NCBI GenBank assembly: GCA_944472135.2
Contig: OX235262.1
Span: 169,383,509 to 169,447,508, forward strand
Length of the DNA stretch: 64,000 nt
Source: Trichobilharzia regenti
Taxonomy: Eukaryota > Platyhelminthes > Trematoda > Strigeidida > Schistosomatidae
Direction of reading: 5' to 3'
Part shown: positions 22,694 to 31,517 of the stretch, in pieces
Position numbering within the stretch: position 1 is the stretch's first letter
Layout of the letters: each line of letters opens with the position of its first letter
Translations under genes and position numbers: made by a program
Notes under the pieces: model-generated
Database searches by the model: none
The model's input: the letters and a program-made list of their open reading frames with translations, nothing else
What the model was told of the DNA's origin: nothing

Positions 22694-23172
22694 TGCTTAC
22701 AGCCTAAATAAATTATGAGGTTTACGTACAGAAAATACGTTGCAAATAAGTTGCAAAAAAAGATGCAGAATACTTGCAAATTTTACATGTTGTCAGTTGA
22801 CAGAAAGTTCCACAATTAGTGAACAATGCACAGAATAATGCGCTTACATAGTTTTTACACAGGCAGTTCAAGTTTAAACAAAATAAATGTATGCATACAA
22901 TTGTAAAGGAGTTACGTAATAAAGACGAAATATGCGTGAGATACACAGTGACTAACAAATTAGGTAGCAATGTACTGAGCGAGGAGAATATGCTCCGCAG
23001 AGAAACTAGAGGAAGAACTTATGATTCTCAAAAACGTGCTGAAAACAACGGTTATCCTCAAAGATTCATTAACAAGTATGGAAGACGTGAAGGCTCAAAT
23101 ACCAAACAAATCACAGTGTGAAAAAAGCCTATCTTCATTCAACTAGATTCTAAAGCTGAAAACATTGCAGAA

Positions 23173-23595
23173 ATGGTCAACAGAAGACTGAGGACGTCAC
23201 AAACCAGAGCCTATCCTGCAGCTAAGTTGGTTCCCGTCCATCGAACAACATGCTCTTTGGTGCAGTCAAAAGTCGATAGATACCCTTCTCATGTTAAATT
23301 CAAGTGTGTATACAAATTTACATATATCTGCAGGAGCAGTTACATCGGGAGAACAGAAAGATGGGCACACCTCCGATTTTCTGAACATGTGCCGAAAAGC
23401 CTACGTCTCAAGGGAATAAACTCTTATAGTAGTGCTATTATGAGACATCTCCTCGACACGGGTCATGAGGTAGATATCGAGAAATCCTTTAAAATTATCG
23501 ATAGGCAAATGAGTTCCATTCTCCTCAAGTTTGCCGAAGCAATTTTTATCAAACGCTTGAAACAAGATTTGTGTTCAGAAAGAAGCAGTTATTAG
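23173..23595 (+). pseudogene. PLE-A GIY-YIG endonuclease frame
   Basis: The frame holds 'YKFTYICRSSYIGRTERWAH', then 'LRFSEHVPKSLRLKG', 'AIMRHLLDTGHEVDIEKSFK' and 'FAEAIFIKRLKQDLCSERS'. The intact YIGRT block, the H of SEH and the TGH-E region are the PLE nuclease landmarks. Upstream in the same strand, 22891-23121 has the linker 'KRAENNGYPQRFINKYGRRE' (the NGYP-x-FI block). A stop separates linker and nuclease at about 23119-23121. RT is missing. Of the PLE-A copies here this is the best preserved. Confidence 0.8.
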
Positions 23596-24008
23596 TCTTT
23601 CCTTGCCATAGTAGCTGAATGTCACTATTCTCTCATCTGATTACGTAATCTTTGTCTTTAACCTCAACCCCTTTTATAATCTGTAATTTTGCCTATCCCT
23701 TGTTTCCATGATTTGAGTTGAACTCAATACACTGTTACCTAATTTGTTAGTCACTGTGTATCTCACGCATATTTCGTCTTTATTACGTAACTCCTTTACA
23801 ATTGTATGCATACATTTATTTTGTTTAAACTTGAACTGCCTGTGTAAAAACTATGTAAGCGCATTATTCTGTGCATTGTTCACTAATTGTGAAACTTTCT
23901 GTCAACTGACAACATGTAAAATTTGCAAGTATTCTGCATCTTTTTTTGCAACTTATTTGCAACGTATTTTCTGTACGTAAACCTCATAATTTATTTAGGC
24001 TGTAAGCA

Positions 24009-24058
24009 GCAGCTGATGAGAAGCCAACGAAATAAATGATGGTACCATATTATTCTGC
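24009..24058 (+). ncRNA. Hammerhead-like ribozyme motif in the right PLE arm
   Basis: Stem I GCAG (24009-24012) pairs with CTGC (24055-24058). The core CTGATGA is at 24013-24019. The region 24020-24028 (GAAGCCAAC) would form only a weak stem II. GAAA is at 24029-24032. Stem III starts A-T-A-A against T-T-A-T (24032-24035 and 24050-24053), with an inner ATG/CAT hairpin. U24053-U24054 is the predicted UH cleavage site. Hammerheads in PLE pseudo-LTRs are known. The weak stem II is the main doubt. Related arms at 33.1 and 61.8 kb keep stem I by covariation. Confidence 0.6.
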
Positions 24059-24122
24059 ACAAACCATTGTTGTTCTTGCTTTACTCAAATTCATCAAGAG
24101 GAATAAATACGTTATTGCCTTT

Positions 24123-24371
24123 TGATGAAGTCTTCCTACTTTCGAACAGGAAGAAGCGTATTCCGCTCGTAAGATTTAGATGTAGTCGAGAAGATTTGTA
24201 GCTCAAGTGGATGATTTTGATCTTGTTGCATTCTCCGAGCTGATTGGTTTATTTGCAAAGCTTTCATTGCCCCCTACTAGGCAACATCTTCAGCGCATAA
24301 TTCAATTTGAAGGGTGAAATAAAAGCTTCGCAAATAAACCCACCGGCTCAATGAACGCAACTACATCGAAA
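24123..24371. mobile_element. PLE-B terminal fragment, small palindrome
   Basis: 'TTTGTAGCTCAAGTGGATGA' (24196 on) is the PLE-B end also seen at 43.87 kb and, inverted, at 21.80 kb. 'GCAAAGCTTTCATTGCCCCC' and, after a short spacer, 'AAAGCTTCGCAAATAAACCC' are inverted versions of each other, so this is a nearly complete palindrome of PLE-B ends with the interior lost. The imperfect 13-bp pair AACAACACATTAT (22596-22608) and AACAACATATTAT (24372-24384) suggests this was the first insertion into repeat X. Confidence 0.6.
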
Positions 24372-24384
24372 AACAACATATTAT

Positions 24385-24570
24385 CAATATCCTCACACAA
24401 CCATAAAGAGAGAAACATTAAAATTATCGATTAAATAGTGACAAAGATAAATAATACAGATCAAGTCAGTGTAGAACATGCAAATGTCAGAATGATGCAG
24501 TGATATACGTCAGTCTAAGAGAAGGAGGGGATAATAATTACGAAGTTAGCTGAAACATGGAAATAAGTAT
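24385..24570. repeat. Dispersed repeat X, right part
   Basis: 'CACAACCATAAAGAGAGAAA', then 'GTCAGAATGATGCAGTGATA' and 'GATAATAATTACGAAGTTAG' align with 47.65-47.80 kb ('CAACCACAAAGAGAAACATT', 'GTCAGAACAATCATTTACAG', 'GATAACTATAAGTTTAGTTG'). Confidence 0.5.
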
Positions 24571-24574
24571 GCAT

Positions 24575-25010
24575 GCTGTAATTAGATTGTTTACGGGGAA
24601 CTCTCCAAGCGATTATTCCCTTACAGAGGAATGAAATTAACTGCTCCCATAGAGGGAATTTTGTGAAATATTTTGTCACTTTAAATTCAACACTTCTATA
24701 ATGAAGCTTTGAAATAAAACCAAAATAAATTCTAAAAAGGAATTTGCTGACACATTATACCGTGTATAATTTCATATGCAAACTGTGTTTATTCATGCAG
24801 ATTAAGCTCATTGAAGCTTGTAAAAGAAAAATTTTGTGTGGGTTTAATAAATTTTACATTCTTTTCTTAGTAAAAAAATTTGTGAAGAATCGAGAGAATA
24901 TCGTGCAATAGCAAAAATGTTATACTTTTTATTTGCTGAATTTCCGTTATGCGAGGAGTTGAATTCATCCTGCTTTTAATCACGAAATATACACATTGGT
25001 CATGGGAGTT
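24575..25010. other. No supported gene
   Basis: AT-rich DNA with no recognisable frame or repeat. Confidence 0.45.
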
Positions 25011-25017
25011 ATTAAGA

Positions 25018-26366
25018 AGACAGTTGCAGTGAAGAAATCGTTCCTTTAGACGAAGTCATCAACTAGACAGCTGTACATTCGGGTATTTATATCAAATGGA
25101 TGGGAAAGCTCCAGAATAATTTCCAGTCAAACTAATAAAATTACAATTAGGAATTAAAATGCCATAATAAATATGGGAAACGGGTAAAACTCAAACAAAG
25201 TAGCATCATAATAATAACATCGGAAGATATGCAGCGAGGAAGTGATTGAAGAAGAACTGCATATACTCCGAAACACCCTGATAGAAAACGGTTACCCGCC
25301 CAGGTTCATAGACAAGATACTCAAATCTAAGAAGACTTTGAATAAGTCTGATCTTTTCCAAATAAAATACTTCTGCTTAATGTAGAATTCAAAGCTGAGA
25401 TTAAAGCAGAAATCTTCCGTAAACGCCTCTCCTAATCGCTGAGGAAAACATACTTCGCCGCGAGCCTACGACTGACGTTTACCTGCAAGAAACCGTTCGG
25501 CCAGAACGCGAAAGACAAGCCGTCACATTGGGCCACTTCAACGTGCATGTACCAGCTCACTTGCTCCTACGGAGCTGAGTACATCGGCCGTACCATGCGC
25601 CGACTTGAAAAACGCGCTTGTGAACACTATCCAGCCTGGCTAGTAAAAGGAGACCAAAAGCTTGTATATAGTTCAGTGACAGAACATCTGGTCAATTCAG
25701 GACATTCAATGCCTTTCCAAAAAATCCTTCAAAATACTACACAAGATTCAATCAAACCTAACAAAGGGAGTGAAATCAAGACATCTTGGAATAGTCGAGG
25801 CGCTAGCTATCTAAAAGCTCAAAGCCACGCTTTGTATACAAAAGAAATACGTCCAACCCCTGTCCCTGCCATGATCATCATAGACAGGTAAATTATGTTT
25901 TTTTCGAGTAATGACCATCCCATTGACTTTCTTACCTAAGCTTCCTGTTTATTCATGTTATTTTAAGTTCTTCTTAATCCCTGTTTACACTACCATATTT
26001 TCATACCCGAACTTCATGTTTATTTTGTCATTTTACTATTTCTACATATTTAATCCCTGATGGCAGAAACAATAAATTATTCATCACATTAGTTCTTATC
26101 CAAACATCCTGTCTATTTTGTTATTTCTACATTTCTAACCCCCAATTGCACAACATGTCAATCATCTTAGTAATTATGATGCTTCTTTGTTTGAGTTTTA
26201 CCTGTCCTCCTGTTTATTATGATATTTTAATTCATAATTGTAAGTTTATTAATTTGACAGGAAATTATTCTGGAGCTTTTCCATCCATTTGATATAAATA
26301 CCCGAATGTACAGCTATCTAGTTGACGGTGACTTCGTCGAAAAGAAAATTTTCTTCGCTGCAACTG
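25018..26366 (+). mobile_element. PLE-D with inverted arms
   Basis: The arms 25018-25215 and 26166-26366 are inverted copies of about 200 bp (for example 'TACATTCGGGTATTTATATC' at 25075 against its complement near 26290-26310). Between them a plus-strand linker, 'LRNTLIENGYPPRFIDKIL' (about 25265-25325), and a GIY-YIG frame follow. The arm ends include an AAAGAAAATTTTCTT palindrome (26340-26354) after GTCGAAAA, like the stem III of a hammerhead, but the preceding core is changed. No RT catalytic block. Confidence 0.75.
25547..25891 (+). pseudogene. PLE-D GIY-YIG endonuclease frame
   Basis: 'MYQLTCSYGAEYIGRTMRRL', then 'EKRACEHYPAWLVKGDQK', 'VTEHLVNSGHSMPFQKIL' and a final 'LYTKEIRPTPVPAMIIIDR'. 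The block YQL-x-C-S-YG...YIGRT-x-R-L, then E-H-YP-x-W, is the standard PLE nuclease. The C-terminus departs from the usual 'AEAxxIxxxxPxLCxQK' text, with shifts near 25780. The frame upstream of M is broken, so no complete PLE protein remains. Confidence 0.8.
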
Positions 26367-26369
26367 TAA

Positions 26370-26690
26370 TCCTGCTTTACAAATGAGAAACAACATGTCG
26401 ACTGTATTATCAAGGTTGGCGATCATAAATATATCTATGCTATGCTACAGCAAACCAATACGAAAAGACACGTAGACATAGGTAGTAATTTCAGACAGAT
26501 GATGAATTATAAGTCAGAAAATAGGATGGTTATAAAAACAAATATGTGCTATCTATCTCCCCTAGACCATTTATCACCCAAAATACTGAGTGAATGGAAC
26601 TATTTCTTCAAACATTTACTCAGTAATGAGGAGGAATCAATTCCAGGTTTAGAGCCAAACACTGACACCGCTCATAAATCAGATTAACAC
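26370..26690 (+). CDS. Candidate terminal coding exon of an unknown host gene
   Basis: An open plus-strand frame runs from a TAA just before 26374 to a TAA at about 26685-26687. It includes 'HVDCIIKVGDHKYIYAMLQQ', 'TNMCYLSPLDHLSPKILSEW', 'NYFFKHLLSNEEESIPGLEP' and ends NTDTAHKSD. Composition is balanced and unlike the transposon frames here, and no repeat in the window shares it. The frame begins just after the end of a PLE arm. I see only weak acceptor candidates (AG before about 26387 and 26414). It could also be part of an unrecognised repeat. I recognise no domain. Confidence 0.35.
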
Positions 26691-26784
26691 AACATTCGCA
26701 TTATTTACGATTGTCTATATAAGTTATAGCTAACATTTTGTAGTGTTCAACTGATATTTGTATCCTAGTGTAATATGCAATTTC

Positions 26785-27215
26785 GTATTATTATTATTAT
26801 TCCCTTGGGCTCTATTTTGTTCTGTTCTCTGAGGCATTCTTCTGGTGAACGTAAGCTTGCTCATAGTCTCTCCTCTTATACTCCTCACTCGGTCTTATCT
26901 ATTTCACCCTCGGAAAAACTCTGAACTCTTCGTTACCTATCTGGCTTCCATTAGATAACTGGCCTGCCGCGAGATATCATCCAGTGATTTTCTCAGTATG
27001 TGTCTGGTCCGTCTCAACTTTTTTTCTACATATTTTTTTGACAATAAATTCCTGATTGATTTCACCCCAGATTTTTTATGTTACCAATTCTTTCTGGTCA
27101 TTTAGTCTTCCATTTGGAGCAAAGAAAGTTGTTGATGAAGGTCTGCAGTGGCCTGTTGAAAATGCTCTCCGTGAGGCTTTGCGAGTTTTTGAGCTATACA
27201 GAAGAAATCATTGAA
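26785..27215 (-). pseudogene. Decayed RTE 3' fragment
   Basis: The minus-strand 3' end is 'TTATTATTATTATTCCCTTG' at 26785-26805. After a divergent stretch, 'AAAGTTGTTGATGAAGGTCT', then GCAG, near 27127 corresponds to the conserved C-terminal region of the 49-kb RTE. The middle part is poorly matched, so the boundary is approximate. Confidence 0.6.
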
Positions 27216-27251
27216 AAAACATTGCTGTTGGGAATCCGAATTTTTTGGTTA

Positions 27252-27512
27252 CAGGATTTTATCATGAACTGACATTGGTAAGAGAACCATTAGAAAACCT
27301 GAATGTACTGAAGAGTTGTTTTGTCAGCCTAATTTGGGACTCTCCAGCAGTACGCGCCCACAGGGGTTCGAACCTAGCAGGACGGGCTTGTAGGCCATTA
27401 GGTTCCGGTGGGTGCGCACTGCTGGAGAGTCCCAAACTAGGACGATACAGCTGTCCAGTACTCCCAGGTTTTCCAGTGGTTCTCTAACTGATGTCAGCTC
27501 ATGGTTAAATCC
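27252..27512. repeat. Head-to-head pair of hammerhead-type SINEs
   Basis: 27252-27400 is a minus copy with 'GGATTTTATCATGAACTGAC' and B-box 'GGGTTCGAACC' (read on plus as it is self-similar). 27405-27512 is a plus copy with 'GGTGGGTGCGCACTGCTGGA', 'GAGTCCCAAACTAGGACGAT', 'ACAGCTGTCCAGTACTCCCA' and the SINE 3' end. In the plus copy the core reads CTGGAGA and the GAAA reads GATA. Stems I (CACTG/CAGTA, imperfect), II and III remain. Confidence 0.75.
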
Positions 27513-27734
27513 TCCATGCAATCAAACAAAATCCCTACAAAAACCAATACTTGAAAATTCATCTGATGCTCACTAGTGACTGGCCACATTCAGGCAGTTA
27601 ACCTGGGTGGACCGGGTAGAAAAGATGATATAGCTGGGCCGAGCTACAGCGGTACGGGATCAAGCCCGTTTCGTATAACATGCAATTTCCAAATTGATTC
27701 CAGTGTGATAAATATCTGATTTAATATACCAATT

Positions 27735-28320
27735 ATAGTTTTGACACCCTCATCCGTGCTGTAAGCAGGAAGTTTAAACAATCCTTCCTGGTAAGATAAG
27801 TGGAGGAAGTGACCTCATTCAAATTTCTCCCGTTGATAGTGAATGCTGCTTGTTGTTGGTTTGTTGTCTTCATCACCTCTGTCTTCGATATGTTCACTTG
27901 GAGTGCTATCTTTGCCGCTACTTCTACCAATTTTTTTGATTTGAACATGTGACTCTTCGAGTTTGTTTGACACTGGACATAAATCATCAATGATGTCCAG
28001 ATCTTCCAGTGTGTTCTTATCTGTCCTACATAGTCGTCTTCACTTACCCTCTACAGTCTTCCACATAATCAAGAATAACATAATCAGGAATATCTTCGGT
28101 GATATTAGTCAGCCTTGTCGTACTCCTGTCTGTATTCACTTTATTGATTTTTTTGTTGTGTATCAGCTGACATAAGGCATTCTTGTATAGCTGCTGATTG
28201 AGGTTAATAAGGACCTGAGACATTGTGTCACATAGTGGTAAAGGAGCTTTAAAATAATTTCGCGATCAAAGTTGTCAAACGCCTTTTCTAAGTCGATGAA
28301 GTTGAGGTAGTTAGTCATGC
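27735..28320 (-). pseudogene. RTE fragment, RT-to-C-terminal region
   Basis: Minus-strand reading gives 'KIALQVNISKTEVMKTTNQQ' with 'FTINGRNLNEVTSSTYL' (27733-27990), matching the intact 49-kb RTE. The proximal part near 28270-28310 reads 'YLNFIDLEKAFDNFD', the motif A region. Between them are shifts and losses. It is truncated at both ends. Confidence 0.75.
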
Positions 28321-28324
28321 ATTT

Positions 28325-28925
28325 TCTTTATGCTCATCAAACATGATGTCAAGAAATAATTTACTATTGTTCAGCTTGAATAAAAGTAAATCCTTTGAGA
28401 AAATAAAAGTATGTGAAATGGAATGAAGTCAATTAATAAATTTCGTCAACTTTCCTACATATATTGAAGTTAGTTTGACTAAATTGCACCGAAATACCTG
28501 GTCTGTGTTAATATGTCGGCTTTTAGTACAACCACATCTATGATATGTTAACACTGACGTAGTATCATTTGGCTGATATTGATAGGCAAAGGAATTCAGG
28601 CTGTGCATTTAGCCCTGTTTTGGGTTCATCACCTAGATTGTATTGCTTCCCCTACGAGAGTTGCTGTTCCTACTGCTGCTCGAAATTAACCAGGATCTTC
28701 CTAAGTGTCAAAGCATTTTCCACTAGGCCACTGGGAGACAACGGCCACCGGCCACTAGCTATAAGTAATTATTAAAGCATTTTTTAATTTACGTATATCC
28801 AGCTAGTTTTATGCACTGTTCATGCCACTTTCTGATACACTTCACACTCCCTACTGTCACTTACCGAGTTTGTTTCATTACCTTTGTGAAGTAAATTTAA
28901 CTCTTCCATCAAGATTCATACTTTC
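28325..28925. other. No supported gene
   Basis: AT-rich. Around 28690-28745 'CACTAGGCCACTGGGAGACA' resembles the tRNA-like part of a minus-strand SINE, but I could not extend it, so it is not called. Confidence 0.4.
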
Positions 28926-28929
28926 GTTA

Positions 28930-29890
28930 TAATCGATTCAAGATATCCACTGAAAATTCAAAAGACTGATTCATGAACAAAGAAAACTCCTTTCTGTAAG
29001 TTTTTCACTGGCTTCTACTTTTATACGACATTTATAATGAAAGCAATATTTGAATAAGGCATAAACAGCAGTTTTTGTAGAATAATGTGATACTGACATT
29101 TATTTCGTTGTCTCCGCATCAGCTGCCTACAGCTTGAATAAATTAATAATACTAAGTTTTAACATGCTTGTAAATGTTGCATGATGTCAGTTGACAGGAG
29201 GTTCCGGAATTATTGAACAGTGTTCAGAAAATTACCCCTGTATCTTTTTTACACAGGCAGTTCAAGTTTAAATAATGTAAATATATGCATAGAATGATAA
29301 AGGAGTTACGTATTAAAGACGAGAGATGCGTAAGATGATAACTAACTATTAAATTGGGTAACAATGTACTAAGTTCAACTGAAATGATAGAAACAAGAGA
29401 CAAGTAAAATTACACTGTATCAAAGGGGGAGCGTGGGGTTGAAGCCAAAGAGAACGTAATCAAATGAAAGAGAGAGAGAGAAAGAGTAGAGGCATCCAGT
29501 GACCAGGGCAAGGAAAGACTTATCACTGCATGTATCTGCAGGAGCATCAGGAAAACAACAGACTGAGAGTGAACAACTGATAAACTGAGGGAAGTAAGAG
29601 GGGAATTGCGAATTCTATGGTTCGACAGCAGGCTAGGCTAGCAACAATAGCTGGTTGTACCTGTTTCTTTATTTCACAGGAAGTGCCTTGATTGATTTAG
29701 GTGAACTAAGATGTCGTCTTGTGTTTGGATGTTTAGTATCTAAAGCCATTTGATAATTTATTCGATATTCAATAGATGATACAGAAAGACTCCTCAATTC
29801 TAGCTAGTTTCGTGACCTGTTCAACGAGTTGATCTAAAAGAGAACTGTTGATGATTTATTTAATCACACTAGTAGGTGCTCCCTATGCAC
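28930..29890. repeat. Repeat Z copy interrupted by a PLE-A fragment
   Basis: The left piece at 28935-28995 ('GATTCATGAACAAAGAAAAC') and the right piece at 29735-29885 ('GTATCTAAAGCCATTTGATA', 'GTGACCTGTTCAACGAGTTG') together line up with the uninterrupted copy at 17.87-18.07 kb. The intervening 29.04-29.6 kb is the minus-strand PLE-A fragment. Confidence 0.45.
29045..29565 (-). pseudogene. PLE-A 3' fragment (terminal repeat, UTR and end of nuclease)
   Basis: Its minus-strand sequence follows the 3' part of the 23-24 kb copy: the arm with 'AGCTTGAATAAATTAATAAT' (plus text), 'GTCAGTTGACAGGAGGTTCC', 'ACACAGGCAGTTCAAGTTTA' and the 3' UTR to about 29.5 kb. 'TGTATCTGCAGGAGCATCAG' at 29530 is the remnant of the nuclease centre. 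The hammerhead core here is CTGATGC, with the last A lost. It is 5' truncated. Confidence 0.75.
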
Positions 29891-29899
29891 GAAAATTTA

Positions 29900-30560
29900 A
29901 TATCCTTATCAACGACCAATATTACAAGAGGTACTTATTTTACAATCTGTGCAAGGATTCAAAAGTAATTAACATGAACTTTCGTTTAAGTAAATCAACT
30001 GTATTCACAATAGCACTTTAAATCAGTGTAGGGGAACAAGATTCTTTTAGTTGACAAACACAAGTGTCAATAGACTATCCAAACAGAAGATTTCTGAGTC
30101 AGCAGGTTCTCAAAACGTATGCATATCTACTTGAAAGTTGAATTTATTCTATTGGAAAGATTAAAGCCAAACTTATACTGACTGATTTTTGGTAATTTTA
30201 ATCTGTCTGCTGCACCATTCTGTCCCTACAAAGAATCTCTTGCAGACTTGTTTTCAATTAACTTGGATTTGCAAAATTCATAACTTCCATTCGAAAATAA
30301 TTTCAGGAACACATTTCAAATTGCTTAAGTACTTGTTTAACTAGATATATAAACACATAAACACTTGAAGGTCTTCAGTCTATAGTCAATTTATGACCAT
30401 AAACATGAAGTGGGATACTTAAACTACTCATAAATTTTATTTTGTGGTGCTATACAACCTAATAATGTTCTATAATCTACAGTAAAATAACAACAACAAT
30501 GATTTGTTTTATAGCCAAAACAGTACTTATGATACATTTTGGAATACCCAGCGTATTGTG
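29900..30560. other. No supported gene
   Basis: AT-rich DNA. No frame or repeat recognised. Confidence 0.45.
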
Positions 30561-30571
30561 CAATACTGAAC

Positions 30572-30757
30572 TGTGCGTCGATGGCACAGTGGTTAGGACT
30601 CTCGCCGACCATGCACATGGTCCGGGGTTCGAGCCCACGCCGGCGCACACCTGATATCTATGGTCGGCCTGCAAAATTTGGGCTACCGATATCCATGCTG
30701 AAAATTCCATACTTGTACCAAAAATACAGTGTGGAATCAAGCTGTAAACAAAAATAA
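30572..30757 (+). repeat. SINE-2, best preserved copy
   Basis: The head 'TGTGCGTCGATGGCACAGTG' continues GTTAGGACTCTCGCC, with B-box 'CCGGGGTTCGAGCCC'. The body 'CACACCTGATATCTATGGTC', 'GGCCTGCAAAATTTGGGCTA', 'CATACTTGTACCAAAAATAC' and tail 'CAAGCTGTAAACAAAAATAA' follow. A and B boxes look intact, so transcription by RNA polymerase III is plausible. Confidence 0.85.
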
Positions 30758-30785
30758 CTGGGGATAAGGTAATTAAAGGTGATAT

Positions 30786-31137
30786 TGTAGCAAACGAAGA
30801 CAACGGCCAGACATCAGATCGTTTACTGAGAAAATCAAGGGATATTTACAGTTTTCTATGTATATTATTATTGGCGTTATTGTTAGCGGAGAAGCAACCT
30901 CTTCTGATTACTTGTTTTCATATTGAAGGTTATTCTGTAATGCTTGTGACCGTTTCTTAGAAAGTTAAGCCATATATCCGCGAATCCTACTTGTACACGT
31001 TAAGTCTACTGTGATTGGTTGGTGAATTCCTCAAGGTTAAGCTTTGTTATTGTTTTTTCTCACGACCTTGATTCGGGACGTGAACAATGACGTAAATTAT
31101 TGCCTGCAATGTTGTCTTGCAGACAGCTCTCACCACA
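30786..31137 (-). mobile_element. Solo LTR with ATAT target duplication
   Basis: On the minus strand it starts TGTGGTGAGAGCTGTC and ends CGTTTGCTACA. ATAT flanks it at 30782-30785 and 31138-31141. At 352 bp it is longer than the 9-kb relative and shares its first and last parts. No internal element sequence. Confidence 0.85.
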
Positions 31138-31234
31138 ATATTAGCAGTAACAATAAATTCAAAAATGTACAAAAGTACAAAATAATGATAACAATAATGT
31201 TAATAACGAAAATGATAAGATGACCGAAATAGTG

Positions 31235-31517
31235 TCACAACAAATACAAATAAGAGAAGACCAAAGAGGCATTTCGTTTGGCAGTTACACAGTAAGCTGC
31301 AGATTTCATGCATAACATTTTCTCTATAACACTGAAAGAGGGCAAAATAGGCTGTCGTAGAATTTTCCTACTTTGCTGTACGAGTAAATAATCTGTTACA
31401 CTAATTTCCGGTCCTACCTGATGAGACGCAAGGCGGGGAGAGTTGTAGATAAAGAGGGTGTTGAGAGGTAGATAATATGGATTTAAAACACTTATTTCCC
31501 GATACGAATTTAAAATA
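31235..31517 (-). pseudogene. CR1/SR1-like 3' coding fragment
   Basis: The minus frame reads 'YYLPLNTLFIYNSPRLASHQ', then 'VGPEISVTDYLLVQQSRKI' and 'LPSFSVIEKMLCMKSAAY'. The 'LFIYxxPRLASHQxG' stretch corresponds to 'LFIHTYPFASHQAG' in the 4.1-5.1 kb CR1 copy. It is the C-terminal end of a non-LTR RT protein. The element is cut on its upstream side by the PLE starting at 31518. Confidence 0.65.

Larger units (their letters stand above)
22616..24111 (+). mobile_element. PLE-A, inverted arms and 11-bp target duplication
   Basis: It is bounded by TTATTGCCTTT at 22605-22615 and 24112-24122. Inverted arms of about 360 bp (22619-22979 and 23724-24083) flank a plus-strand linker and GIY-YIG reading frame. 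The ends carry the motif 'AAAGCAAGAACAACAATGGT', shared by PLE copies at 15.4, 40 and 61 kb. The right end has an extra tail ('CATCAAGAGGAATAAATACG', 24092-24111) not mirrored at the left. The RT domain is absent. Arms flanking a partial coding part is the inverted pseudo-LTR arrangement known from Penelope elements. Confidence 0.85.

Noticed and set aside
22722..22970. Pair of cysteine-rich frames at 22.72-22.97 kb (minus) and 23.74-23.98 kb (plus) resembling a small conserved protein
   Set aside because: They are the two inverted PLE-A arms read outward; their similarity is from the arm duplication, not from protein conservation.
26340..26366. Hammerhead in the PLE-D arm
   Set aside because: GTCGAAAA and a stem III palindrome are present, but the core is changed (TTGACGG / TTGATGA) and stem I does not pair (G opposite G), so I do not call it.
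30572..30660. Possible tRNA gene from intact A and B boxes
   Set aside because: It lacks a foldable acceptor stem and is followed by the SINE-2 body present in several copies, so it is a SINE head.
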